Assembly (NCBI GenBank): GCA_038238015.1
Contig: JBBRYA010000010.1
Location: 11,866-75,865, forward strand
Direction: 5' to 3'
Source of the DNA: DASQFQ01 sp038238015
GTDB taxonomy: Bacteria; Actinomycetota; Thermoleophilia; Solirubrobacterales; Solirubrobacteraceae
Length of the DNA: 64,000 bases
Below the pieces are notes generated by a model. The model was not told the DNA's origin. It was given only the letters and a program-made list of their open reading frames with translations, and did no database searches. Position numbers and translations under genes: made by a program. This document shows, one piece after another, positions 30,716-38,699 of this stretch; the stretch's first letter is position 1, and every line of letters starts with the position of its first letter.

Positions 30716-31078
30716 CTACGCCGCGCGAGTCTCGCTCAGCGCCGCCTGTGCGGCGCTGCGGGACTCGTAGGTCTCGACCAGCCCGCCGGCGGCGAGGTCG
30801 AGCAGCCTCGCGACCGGGCTCTCCGGGGCGCAGGTGACGCCGAGGTGCAGGCCGGCGCGCTGCGCGCGCAGCAGCACCTGCAGCCCCGAGGAATCCATGA
30901 AGCTGCACTGGAGGAAGTCGACGACGACGGCGCCGTCGCTGCCCGCGGTCTCGCCCGCCAGCTCGATCGCGGCGGCGAACGCGGCGGCGTTGGCGAAGTC
31001 GACCTCCTGGGCCACGACGACGACCGGAACCGCGTCCTTCTCGACGACGAACGGCTCCGGCTCGGGCGCGACGGACAC
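30716..31078 (-). CDS. STAS-domain anti-sigma factor antagonist
   Basis: 120 residues with the STAS fold: VPVVVVAQEVDFANAAAFAA, GAVVVDFLQCSFMDSSGLQV with the phosphorylatable Ser in MDSSG, and a C-terminal helix. Homologous to SpoIIAA/RsbV, which release a sigma factor by binding its anti-sigma kinase when unphosphorylated. No partner kinase is in the window. Its TAG lies in the same frame as lgt and is followed by it at once. The gene is divergent from the MerR-like gene at 31132. Confidence 0.85.
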   Translation of the reverse strand: MSVAPEPEPFVVEKDAVPVVVVAQEVDFANAAAFAAAIELAGETAGSDGAVVVDFLQCSFMDSSGLQVLLRAQRAGLHLGVTCAPESPVARLLDLAAGGLVETYESRSAAQAALSETRAA

Positions 31079-31131
31079 GAGGCGACCCTAGCGGCTGCCA
31101 GTTCGGTGCGCGAACGCCTACCGTCCAGGGG

Positions 31132-31563
31132 GTGGCGCGACGTCCGCGACCCCATGGGCGCTTCCTCGCCGGTGAGGTCGGGGAGCTCGCCGGCGTGTCG
31201 GGCACGACGGTGGGCCAGTGGGCGCGCTGGGGCTACATCCGCTCCTCGCAGTCCGACGGCGATCCGCGCGTGTACAGCGTGGAGGACATCGCCGAGGCCG
31301 CCGTGGTCAGCGAGCTGATCGGCCGCGGAGTGCGCCACGGCGACGTCCACAAGGCGGTCGAGTGCCTGCCGGGCTACGGGCCCTGGCCGCTCAGCGACGC
31401 GCCGCTGAGCACGCTCGCCGACGGAGGGCGCCCACGGCTCGTGCTGCACGAGCGCGACGGCGTCTACGAGCTGACGCCGCGCGGCTGGCAGCGCGTGGCC
31501 ACGCCCGTGGAGGTCGAGCACGTGCGAGGACGCCTGCACCGGACGCCTAGTCTCGGAGGATGA
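31132..31563 (+). CDS. MerR-like helix-turn-helix protein
   Basis: 143 residues from GTG 31132. The N-terminal winged helix FLAGEVGELAGVSGTTVGQW followed by ARWGYIRSSQSDGDPRVYSV and EDIAEAAVVSELIGRGV is MerR-like. The C-terminal ~60 residues form a small unknown domain. It ends with an ATGA overlap into the PAP2 gene, so it may regulate its own operon. Confidence 0.8.
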   Translation: MARRPRPHGRFLAGEVGELAGVSGTTVGQWARWGYIRSSQSDGDPRVYSVEDIAEAAVVSELIGRGVRHGDVHKAVECLPGYGPWPLSDAPLSTLADGGRPRLVLHERDGVYELTPRGWQRVATPVEVEHVRGRLHRTPSLGG

Positions 31564-32372
31564 CCCGCCGGCCACGCGCGCTGCTGCGCGCATCGCTGCT
31601 CTGCGTCGCGTTCGCGTTCCTGGCCTGGGTCGCGGCCTTCCTGGTCCCGCGCGGCGCGCGCGCCGACAGCGCCGTGCTCGCGGGCTTCGAGGGGCTGCGG
31701 CGCCCGCGGACCGTGGAGGCGAGCGGCTGGATCGCGGGGTTGATGGACCCGCTTCCGTTCCTGGGGTTCGCCGCCGTGCTGATCGGCGCCGCCTACCGGC
31801 GCGGGGGAGGCCCGGTCGCGCTCGCGGCGCTGACCATCCTCGGCGGTGCGAACGTCACCGCGCAGGTGCTCAAGCCGCTCGTGGGCCTCCTCCCGGACGC
31901 CCACGCGCCGGACTCCCTCGCCGCCTCGTGGCCGAGCGGGCACACCTCCGCAGCGATGTCGCTCGCCCTCTGCCTCGTGCTCGCGGTTCCTTCGCGCTGG
32001 CGACCGCCGGCGGGCGCGCTCGCCGCGCTCGGGGTCGTCGCCGTCGTCTACTCGATCCTCTTGCTGGGCTGGCACTACCCCAGCGACGTCGTCGGCGCGT
32101 TCCTGATCACCGCGGCGTGGGGGCTCGCGGTGCTGGCCATGCTGCGCACGCGCCGCGCGCCGGAGGGGCCGGCGGAGCCCGCGGACGCGTTGTGGCCGCC
32201 CGGGATCGCCGCGGGGTGCGTCGCGATCGTGGCGGGGGCCGCGATGGTCGCCCGGCCCGAGACCGCACTGAACTACGCGCAGGCGCACACGACGTTCGTG
32301 GTGGGCGCGGCCTCGGTCGGGGCCGCTGCGATCGCCCTGGCGGCGTGGGTCGCGGCGCTGGCTCGCGGCTAG
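31560..32372 (+). CDS. PAP2-superfamily membrane phosphatase
   Basis: 270 residues with six or so helices. The three PAP2 motifs are recognisable: K-x6-R-P-like KPLVGLLPDAHAPD, ASWPSGHTSAAMSLAL (PSGH), and LLGWHYPSDVVGAFL (SR-x5-H-x3-D type, with Tyr-Pro-Ser-Asp). Such enzymes dephosphorylate lipid phosphates, for example undecaprenyl pyrophosphate or phosphatidate. The first motif lacks the usual Arg (LPD for xRP), as in some family members. Coupled to the upstream MerR-like gene. Confidence 0.85.
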   Translation: MTRRPRALLRASLLCVAFAFLAWVAAFLVPRGARADSAVLAGFEGLRRPRTVEASGWIAGLMDPLPFLGFAAVLIGAAYRRGGGPVALAALTILGGANVTAQVLKPLVGLLPDAHAPDSLAASWPSGHTSAAMSLALCLVLAVPSRWRPPAGALAALGVVAVVYSILLLGWHYPSDVVGAFLITAAWGLAVLAMLRTRRAPEGPAEPADALWPPGIAAGCVAIVAGAAMVARPETALNYAQAHTTFVVGAASVGAAAIALAAWVAALARG

Positions 32373-32398
32373 CGGCGCATCTCGGATAGCGTCGCCGG

Positions 32399-32818
32399 GT
32401 GCTCCGCGCCCTCACCGCCGCCCTCCTCCTCCTCCTCCTCCTCGCCCTCGTCCTCGCCGGATGCGGGGAGAAGAGCGAGCCCGGTTCGGCGGGCGCGGCC
32501 GGCAAGCCCGCGACCCTCAACGGCTGCCTGACCCTGTGGGAGAACGGGGGCAACGCCCACGTCGGCTCGACCGCCCTGCGCGAGGTCGCCAAGGGCTCGG
32601 TCGTCTACGTCCGGGTGGATCTGCGCGGGAAGGTCTGCCACGTCGCCTACGCGACGAAGGCGCTCACGAACTCCGCCGCCTACGTCCAGCGCAACACGAG
32701 CTACGGGCCGTTCGCACTGGAGAAGACGAGCCTGTCCCAGGCGCAGGCGCGCAACGTCGTCCGGCGCGCGAACGCCACCGGGCAGTCCGACGGCACGCTC
32801 GCCCCGGGCTCGCCCTAG
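32399..32818 (+). CDS. Putative lipoprotein of unknown function
   Basis: 139 residues. The signal peptide LTAALLLLLLLALVLAGCGE ends in a lipobox LAGC, so the mature protein should be lipidated by Lgt (encoded at 29906). The mature part is ~120 residues with two further Cys (NGCLTLWENGG, LRGKVCHVAYATKA) that may form a disulfide. No domain recognised. GTG start at 32399. The stop TAG lies at the edge of the MITE-like element. Confidence 0.7.
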   Translation: MLRALTAALLLLLLLALVLAGCGEKSEPGSAGAAGKPATLNGCLTLWENGGNAHVGSTALREVAKGSVVYVRVDLRGKVCHVAYATKALTNSAAYVQRNTSYGPFALEKTSLSQAQARNVVRRANATGQSDGTLAPGSP

Positions 32819-32993
32819 GCCTGGGAGCCCGTCGAAAAACTCCTCGGGGCCGGATGCGGCCCATCCGCGGCCGTGGATCGCCACGCGAATTCTCGCCAAT
32901 GCCACCGGCATTGCCTTCGAATCTGCGCGTCGCCCACAGCCACGGCTGAGCCACCCCGGCCAGCGAGGACTTTCCCGACAGACTCCTAGGGCT
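32817..32993. mobile_element. ~177-bp MITE-like element with imperfect terminal inverted repeats
   Basis: The left end reads AGGCCTGGGAGCCCGTCGAA and then AAACTCCTCG; the reverse complement of the right end reads AGCCCTAGGAGTCTGTCGGG and then AAAGTCCTCG. About 23 of 30 bases match. The interior is itself an imperfect palindrome centred on AATGCC-ACC-GGCATT near 32911. No coding frame is convincing. The stop codons of both flanking genes fall inside the two terminal repeats. Confidence 0.65.
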
Positions 32994-33612
32994 TCTGCCC
33001 GCCGCGGCGCGCCATCCGGCCGATCGCGGAGCCGTCGATCGCCTCGCCGACGGTGCCGACGGCGTTGCCGATGCCGCGCCCGGCGCGGCCGAGCGCCGAG
33101 TCAGCCGTCGGGAGGATCGCATCGTCGGGGTCGCGGCCGAGCGCAATCGCCGCCTCGCGGGCGCCGTCGGCCGCGGGCTGGAGCTTGCGCTCCCAGCCCG
33201 AGTGGAAGCCGGCCAACCCGCTGTCGCCGCGGTGCTCGGCAAGCGTGCGCAGGTAGGCGAGCAGCAGCAGCACGTGCTCGGCGTCGAGCACCGCAAGACG
33301 CAGCGCCTGGTTGCGCTCGAAGAGCAGGTCGAGGCCGGCGTTGCGCACGCCGGCCAGCCGGCGCCCGACGCCGTGGGCGGCGGGGAAGCCGTGCAGCTCG
33401 TGCGCGGCGGTCCGCTCCGCGAGCTCGCTCAGCAGCGAGCGCGCGACGCCGGCGCCCTGCTCGAGCGGCACGGCCGCGTCCCCGCCGAGGCGCTCGGCCA
33501 GGCGCGTCCAGTGCGAGGCGAGCTGCTGCGTCGTAGCGTAGAGCTCGCGCAGCGCGCGGTGCTCGGCGGGGTAGAGCCCCTGCGCGCTGACCGTGGCGTC
33601 AGTCGCGGCCAC
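32986..33612 (-). CDS. Hypothetical mostly helical protein
   Basis: 208 residues. The body is helical (YPAEHRALRELYATTQQLAS, LDLLFERNQALRLAVLDAEH, VLLLLAYLRTLAEHRG) and the C-terminus is Gly/Ala/Arg-rich (GRAGRGIGNAVGTVGEAI). No signal peptide and no family recognised. The start overlaps the adenosyltransferase gene by 14 bases, so they are co-transcribed. The stop lies inside the terminal repeat of the MITE-like element, which may have changed the original C-terminus. Confidence 0.65.
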   Translation of the reverse strand: MAATDATVSAQGLYPAEHRALRELYATTQQLASHWTRLAERLGGDAAVPLEQGAGVARSLLSELAERTAAHELHGFPAAHGVGRRLAGVRNAGLDLLFERNQALRLAVLDAEHVLLLLAYLRTLAEHRGDSGLAGFHSGWERKLQPAADGAREAAIALGRDPDDAILPTADSALGRAGRGIGNAVGTVGEAIDGSAIGRMARRGGQKP

Positions 33613-34153
33613 CGGGCTCCCACAGCGGCTCCTCGCCGACGTTGGCCGCGCGCGACAGGATGAACAGCAGGTCCGAGAGCCGGTTGAGGTAGCGCACGCA
33701 CTCGCGGCTGACCTCCTCGCCGCACTCGACCACGCGGCGCTCGGCGCGGCGGCAGACGGTGCGGCACACGTGCAGCTGCGAGGCAGCGGGCGTGCCGCCG
33801 GGGAGTAGGAAGGACTTCAGCGGCTCGAGCCCGGCGTTGACCTCGTCGCAGGCAGCCTCGAGCCAGGTGGTCTGCTCCGGGCGTACCCGCAGGCGCTCGC
33901 GCTCGCCGCCCTCGGGGACCGAGAGGTCGGCGCCGACGTCGAAGAGGTCGTTCTGGACCCGGCGCAGCCACGCGGCCTGGGTCTCGGGCAGGTCGGGCAG
34001 GGCGAGCGCGACGCCGATCTGGGCGTTGAGCTCGTCGACGGTGCCGTAGGCCTCGATGCGCGGGTGGGTCTTCGGCACCCGGCTCATGTCGCCGAGGTGC
34101 GTCTCCCCGTCGTCGCCGAGACGGGTGTAGATGCGGGTGAGGTTGACGGTCAT
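33599..34153 (-). CDS. ATP:cob(I)alamin adenosyltransferase, PduO type
   Basis: 184 residues from ATG 34153. It forms adenosylcobalamin from cob(I)alamin and ATP. Family motifs: the ATP-binding N-terminus IYTRLGDDGETHLGDMSRVP, VDELNAQIGVALA, and the C-terminal VCRRAERRVVECGEEVSREC with VRYLNRLSDLLFILSR. An upstream in-frame extension to 34429 is not conserved. Functionally linked to the B12-riboswitch operon at 55-63 kb, about 21 kb away. Confidence 0.95.
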   Translation of the reverse strand: MTVNLTRIYTRLGDDGETHLGDMSRVPKTHPRIEAYGTVDELNAQIGVALALPDLPETQAAWLRRVQNDLFDVGADLSVPEGGERERLRVRPEQTTWLEAACDEVNAGLEPLKSFLLPGGTPAASQLHVCRTVCRRAERRVVECGEEVSRECVRYLNRLSDLLFILSRAANVGEEPLWEPGGRD

Positions 34154-34184
34154 CGGGGCTGCTGCGCGGACGGTAACACCCGCG

Positions 34185-34643
34185 TCATCGGGAGTCCCGG
34201 TACAGCGCGGCGTGAGCCTCGACGCCCGCCACGACGCGGGCTTCGACGCCGAACCAGTGCTCCAGCGCCGCGGCGACCGCCTGCTCGGGAACGAGGACCG
34301 CGTCGGCCGCGCCGAGCGCCCACTGCATGGTGCGCAGCCGCCCGCGCCGGGCGGCGATCTGCTCGCGCCGCGGGGCCGCCGCGACGGTGAGCACGAGCGG
34401 CCCGTGCCATCCCCGCGTCGCCAGCGCATCCTCGGCCGAGAAGGCGTGGGCGAGCACGAAGCCGCCGCGCCGGAGGGCGAGCCAGGCCGGCGGCACCGCG
34501 GCGAGGTGGTCGCCGAGCTTGCGCGCCCGCAGCGCGACGTCGAGCACGCGAGGCGCGGCGGGCGCGACGAGCTCGCCGAGCCCGGCGCGGGCCAGCTCGC
34601 CGGCGGCGGGGCTCCGCGCCGCGTCGAGCAGCGCGACCCTCAC
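34185..34643 (-). CDS. Glycosyltransferase-like half protein (GT-B N-terminal domain)
   Basis: 152 residues from GTG 34643 (GTGA overlap with the upstream GT2 gene). It reads like the N-terminal Rossmann half of a GT4 enzyme: VRVALLDAARSPAAGELARA, VLAHAFSAEDALATRGWHGP, LVLTVAAAPRREQIAARRGR, ADAVLVPEQAVAAALEHWFG, then ends with no donor-binding domain. Either a shortened gene or a non-catalytic partner of the neighbouring transferases. Confidence 0.55.
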   Translation of the reverse strand: MRVALLDAARSPAAGELARAGLGELVAPAAPRVLDVALRARKLGDHLAAVPPAWLALRRGGFVLAHAFSAEDALATRGWHGPLVLTVAAAPRREQIAARRGRLRTMQWALGAADAVLVPEQAVAAALEHWFGVEARVVAGVEAHAALYRDSR

Positions 34644-35602
34644 AGCACGAGCGTCCGGTGGCGGACGCTGCCCGCGGCGTAGGTCGCCAGCTCGGCGGCG
34701 TCGACGGCGAGCTGCCCGGGGAGCTCTGCCACTGCCACGGCGCGTGCACGCGGTCCGGGCCCGCGATGCGCGAGCGCCCCGGCGAGGTAGGGGAGGCTCA
34801 GCAGGGCGAAGCCGGGGTGCGCGCGCATCGCGGCCGCGCCGCCCATCGCCAGCGCGAGCCAGGCGCGGCGGGGCTCGAGGAAGACGCCGAGCGTGCACTC
34901 GCGGCGCAGCTCGGGGTGGCGGCGAAACAGCCATGGCAGGTGACGCCACTTCCAGTTCTGGCGCACGATCCCGGGCAGGGAGAACGCCTCGATGGCGTGG
35001 AGCACGAGCGCTTCGGGCGCCGCCGCGAGTGCCGCCCCCGCGGCACGGGCGCGCAGGGCGAGGTCGACGTCCTCGCCGACCACCGCCCCCTCGTCGAAGC
35101 CGCCGAGCGCCTCGATCAGCGCTCGCGGATAGAGGATGTTGCAGGTCTGCGCGCGCGACGTCGGCGGCTCGATGGTCATGGTCCGGACGTGCGGCGCCGC
35201 GAGCACGTCGTGCTCGAAGGGATCGGGGCGCGTCGCGCCCTGCACGACCGCCCCGGGGCGGGCGCGTGCGGTCGCGATCAGCGCGGCGAGCCAGCCGGGG
35301 TCGGGCCGGCAGTCGTCGTCGGTGAAGGCCACCAGCGGGGCGGCCGCGGCGCGCCAGCCGAGGTTGCGCTGGCGCGCGGGGCTCCCGCTCCCCGGCTCGA
35401 TCGCGATCAGCCGCACGGTGCCCGAGCGCACGAGCGGGTGGCCGTCGAGCAGCCGCGACCGCTCGGGCTCGCCGTAGTCATGGACCACGACCGCCTCGAA
35501 GCGCACGCCGCCGGTCTGCTCCTCAAGCGCGTTCAGCAGCCAGCGCAACCGCAGCGCCCGCCCATGGGACGCGATCACCACGCTGACCTCCGGGGCGCTC
35601 AC
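34640..35602 (-). CDS. Family 2 glycosyltransferase
   Basis: 320 residues from GTG 35602. GT-A fold: VSVVIASHGRALRLRWLLNA, nucleotide-sugar region with VVVHDYGE, the acidic metal site FTDDDCRPDPGWLAAL, acceptor-side NILYPRALIEALGGFDEGAV with GEDVDLALRARAAG. Two hydrophobic stretches near the C-terminus may hold it at the membrane. It overlaps its neighbours by 4 bases on both sides, in a three-gene minus-strand unit. Confidence 0.88.
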   Translation of the reverse strand: MSAPEVSVVIASHGRALRLRWLLNALEEQTGGVRFEAVVVHDYGEPERSRLLDGHPLVRSGTVRLIAIEPGSGSPARQRNLGWRAAAAPLVAFTDDDCRPDPGWLAALIATARARPGAVVQGATRPDPFEHDVLAAPHVRTMTIEPPTSRAQTCNILYPRALIEALGGFDEGAVVGEDVDLALRARAAGAALAAAPEALVLHAIEAFSLPGIVRQNWKWRHLPWLFRRHPELRRECTLGVFLEPRRAWLALAMGGAAAMRAHPGFALLSLPYLAGALAHRGPGPRARAVAVAELPGQLAVDAAELATYAAGSVRHRTLVL

Positions 35603-36555
35603 CGGTAGCGCTCCAGCGTCTTGCGCGACGCCAGCCCGCTCGCGTGGGCGCGCAGCGCGAGCGCCAGGCCGTCGCGCCGGGCCGCCCACGGGTCCGCGCG
35701 CCGGAGCGCCAGCGCCGCGGCGATCGGCCAGCGCCCAGCGGCGCCTCCGGCGTTCAGGCCGGCGACCGCCCACGTCCGGGTGACGCCGCGCCGGCGCGCC
35801 ATCCAGCCGTAGGTGCTGCGCCAGGTGCGCGGCGAGGTGTCCTGGCCCCAGGCTTGGCTCGTCGCCGCGGCGCCCTGGTGGTCGAGCACCGCGCGCGGCT
35901 CGTAGCGGGTCGCCCAGCCGGCCCGGCGCAGGCGCCAGCCGAGGTCGAGGTCCTCGGCGTACATGAACTGCCGCGGGTCAAAGCCTCCCAGCTGGTCCCA
36001 CGCCTCGCGGCGGACGAGCAGGAACGCCCCGACCGCCCACGGCACGCGCCGCGCCCGCTCGGGGTCCCAGTGCCCGGGGACCGCGAGCCGGTCGGCGAGC
36101 GTGCGGTCGACGAGGTAGAGGCCGGAGGCCAGCAGCGCCGCGTGGGGGAGGGTCGGGAACCCGAACACCGAGTGCTGCGTCACGCCGTCGGGCTGGACGA
36201 GCCGGGGCGCGAGCGCTCCTGCCCCGGGGTCGGCGTGCCCCGCCGCGAGCAGCGCGTCGAGCGCGCCGGGCCGCAGCGCGACGTCGGCGTTGGCGATCGC
36301 CAGCCACGGGGCCGACGTCCGCTCGGCCACGAGGTTCACCGCCGGCCCGAAGCCGCGGTTCTCGCCGAGCGCGAGCAGCCGCGCCCACGGATACGCGGCC
36401 CGTACGCGCTCGGCCGAGCCGTCGTTCGAGGCGTTGTCGACCACCCACGCCTCCACCCGCCCGCGCTCGACCTCCGGACCCACGGAGTCAAGGCAGCGTG
36501 AGAGCAGCTCGCGGGTGTTCCACGAGACCACCGCGAGCGTGATCTCCGGCGCCAC
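35599..36555 (-). CDS. Family 2 glycosyltransferase (rhamnosyltransferase-like)
   Basis: 318 residues from GTG 36555. TLAVVSWNTRELLSRCLDSV, VVDNASNDGSAERV, LGENRGFGPAVNLVAERTSA, the metal site IANADVALRPGALDAL and GGFDPRQFMYAEDLDLGWRL are the standard signatures of the WbbL-like group, which includes dTDP-rhamnosyltransferases. First gene of the three-gene minus-strand unit and divergent from the GT4-GT2 fusion gene (23 bases apart). Confidence 0.88.
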   Translation of the reverse strand: MAPEITLAVVSWNTRELLSRCLDSVGPEVERGRVEAWVVDNASNDGSAERVRAAYPWARLLALGENRGFGPAVNLVAERTSAPWLAIANADVALRPGALDALLAAGHADPGAGALAPRLVQPDGVTQHSVFGFPTLPHAALLASGLYLVDRTLADRLAVPGHWDPERARRVPWAVGAFLLVRREAWDQLGGFDPRQFMYAEDLDLGWRLRRAGWATRYEPRAVLDHQGAAATSQAWGQDTSPRTWRSTYGWMARRRGVTRTWAVAGLNAGGAAGRWPIAAALALRRADPWAARRDGLALALRAHASGLASRKTLERYR

Positions 36556-36578
36556 TCACCGGACCCTATCCTCCGGCC

Positions 36579-38678
36579 ATGCGGGTGCTCGCCGTGGGGA
36601 ACATGTACCCGCCCCACCACTTCGGCGGCTACGAGCTGGTCTGGCGCTCCGCCGTCGATCACCTGCGCGAGCGCGGTCACACGGTGCGCGTCCTCACCTC
36701 GGACCTGCGCACCGGCTCCGGCGAGCCGGAGGAGCGCGACACCCATCGCCAGCTGATCTGGCACTGGCGCGACGGCGGCTACCCGCGCCTGGGCCCGCGC
36801 GAGCGCCTGCGCCGCGAGCGCCACAACGGCGAGGTCCTCGAGCGCCACCTCGCGCAGTTTGACCCCGACGTCGTGAGCTGGTGGTCGATGGGCGGCATGT
36901 CGCTCGGGCTGATCGAGCGCGCGCGCCGCGCCGGGCTCCCGGCCGTCGCCTTCGTCCACGACGACTGGCTCGAGTACGGCCGCTGGGTCGATCCGTGGCT
37001 CGGCGTCCTCGGCCGCCGGCCGAGCGCCGGCGCGCTCGCCGAGCGCCTGACCGGGCTCCCCGCCCGCGTCGACTTCGCGAGCGCCGCGCGCTACGTGTTC
37101 GTCAGCGAGGCGACGCGCCGCCGCGCGCTGTCGCTCGGGCTCGGGCTGCGCCGCACGGAGGTGGCGCACTCGGGCATCCATCCCGCGTTCCTCGATCCCG
37201 CCCCGGAGAGCGAGTGGGCGGGACGGCTGCTCTACGTCGGGCGCCTCGACGGGCGCAAGGGCATCGACGTCGCGATCGACGCGCTCGCGCGGTTGCCCGG
37301 CGCGGTGCTGACCGTCGTGGGCGGCGGCGACCCGGGCGAGGACGCGCGGCTGCGCGCGCGGGCGGCGCGGCTCGGCGTGGAGGAGCGTGTGCGCTGGGAG
37401 GGGCAGCGCTCGCGTGCGGCGCTGCTCGAGGCCTACGCGGCGTGCGACGCGGTCCTGTTCCCAGTCCGCTGGGAGGAGCCGTGGGGGCTCGTGCCGCTGG
37501 AGGCGATGGCGCGCGGCCGCCCGGTAGTGGCCAGTGGCCGCGGCGGCTCGGGCGAGTACCTGCGCGACGGGGAGAACTGCCTGCTCTCGCCGGCCGGGGA
37601 CGCCGAGGCGCTGGCCGCCTGCGTCCGCCGCCTGGCCGCCGAGCCCGCGCTGCGCGCGCGGCTGCGGGCGGGCGGCCTGGAGACGGCGCCGCGGCACACC
37701 GAGCCGATCTTCAACGCCCGCGTCGAGGCGGCGGTGACAGCCGCGCTGCCCGAAGCCCCGCGGGTGAGCGTGGTGATCCCGACCTACCGGCGCCACGAGG
37801 CGCTCGCGCGCACGCTGCAAGCGCTCGAGCACCAGACCGTCCGCGCCGGGCACTTCGAGGTGATCGTGGTCGACGACGCCGAGGACGACGACACCGCGGC
37901 GGTGGCCGCCGCCATCGGCGGCCGCCCCTTCTCCGTGCGCCAGCTGCACCGCCGGGCACGCGGCGTGTCGGCGGCGCGCAACGCGGGCGCCGCGGCCGCG
38001 CGGGCGCCGCTGCTGCTCTTCCTGGGCGACGACATCCTCGCGGCGCCGACGCTGCTGGCCGAGCATCTGGCCTGGCACGAGGGCCGCGAGGTCCCCGTGG
38101 GCGTGCTCGGGCACGTGCGCTGGGCGCGCGAGCTGCGGACCACGTCGTTCATGCGCTGGCTCGAGCACGGCGTGCAGTTCGACTACCCGTCGATCGCCGG
38201 CCCGGAGGCGTCGTGGGCGCACTTCTACACCGCGAACGTCTCCGTGCCGCGCGCGCTGCTCGAGCAGGTCGGCGGCTTCGACGAGGAGCGCTTCCCGTTC
38301 CTCTACGAGGACCTCGACGCCGGCCGCCGGCTCGCCGACGTGGGCATGCGGCTGCTCTACAACCGCCATGCGGTCGGCGAGCACCTTCACCCGACCACCA
38401 TCGGCCAGTGGCGCGACCGGATGGCGGCGACGGCCAGCGCCGAGCGGCGCTGGATCGGCCTGCGGCCCGAGATGCCCGCGTACTTCCACGACCTGCTCGC
38501 CGACGCGAGCGCCCGGGAGCCCAGCCGCGGGCTCGCGGGCCGGCTGTTCGTGCGCTGGGTCCCCCGCTGGCTCCCCGTGCTCGGCCCGCTGGTGTGGAGC
38601 AGCGCCGACGTGCACTACCGCCAGCAGCTCGCCCCGCGCTTTCTCGCCGCTTGGAAGGCCGACGAGTACGGCGACTAG
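36579..38678 (+). CDS. Bifunctional glycosyltransferase: GT4 domain fused to GT2 domain
   Basis: 699 residues. Residues 1-~385 are a GT4 (GT-B) enzyme: MRVLAVGNMYPPHHFGGYEL, a donor-site segment LLYVGRLDGRKGIDVAIDAL, and FPVRWEEPWGLVPLEAMARG containing the E-x7-E motif. Residues ~390-699 are a GT2 (GT-A) enzyme: RVSVVIPTYRRHEALARTLQ, VVDDAEDDDTAAV, LFLGDDILAAPTLLAEHLAW and GGFDEERFPFLYEDLDAGRR. Both active sites look complete, so one protein may add two successive sugars. Last residues WKADEYGD. Confidence 0.9.
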   Translation: MRVLAVGNMYPPHHFGGYELVWRSAVDHLRERGHTVRVLTSDLRTGSGEPEERDTHRQLIWHWRDGGYPRLGPRERLRRERHNGEVLERHLAQFDPDVVSWWSMGGMSLGLIERARRAGLPAVAFVHDDWLEYGRWVDPWLGVLGRRPSAGALAERLTGLPARVDFASAARYVFVSEATRRRALSLGLGLRRTEVAHSGIHPAFLDPAPESEWAGRLLYVGRLDGRKGIDVAIDALARLPGAVLTVVGGGDPGEDARLRARAARLGVEERVRWEGQRSRAALLEAYAACDAVLFPVRWEEPWGLVPLEAMARGRPVVASGRGGSGEYLRDGENCLLSPAGDAEALAACVRRLAAEPALRARLRAGGLETAPRHTEPIFNARVEAAVTAALPEAPRVSVVIPTYRRHEALARTLQALEHQTVRAGHFEVIVVDDAEDDDTAAVAAAIGGRPFSVRQLHRRARGVSAARNAGAAAARAPLLLFLGDDILAAPTLLAEHLAWHEGREVPVGVLGHVRWARELRTTSFMRWLEHGVQFDYPSIAGPEASWAHFYTANVSVPRALLEQVGGFDEERFPFLYEDLDAGRRLADVGMRLLYNRHAVGEHLHPTTIGQWRDRMAATASAERRWIGLRPEMPAYFHDLLADASAREPSRGLAGRLFVRWVPRWLPVLGPLVWSSADVHYRQQLAPRFLAAWKADEYGD

Positions 38679-38699
38679 GCCCAGCTACGATCTCGCCCC

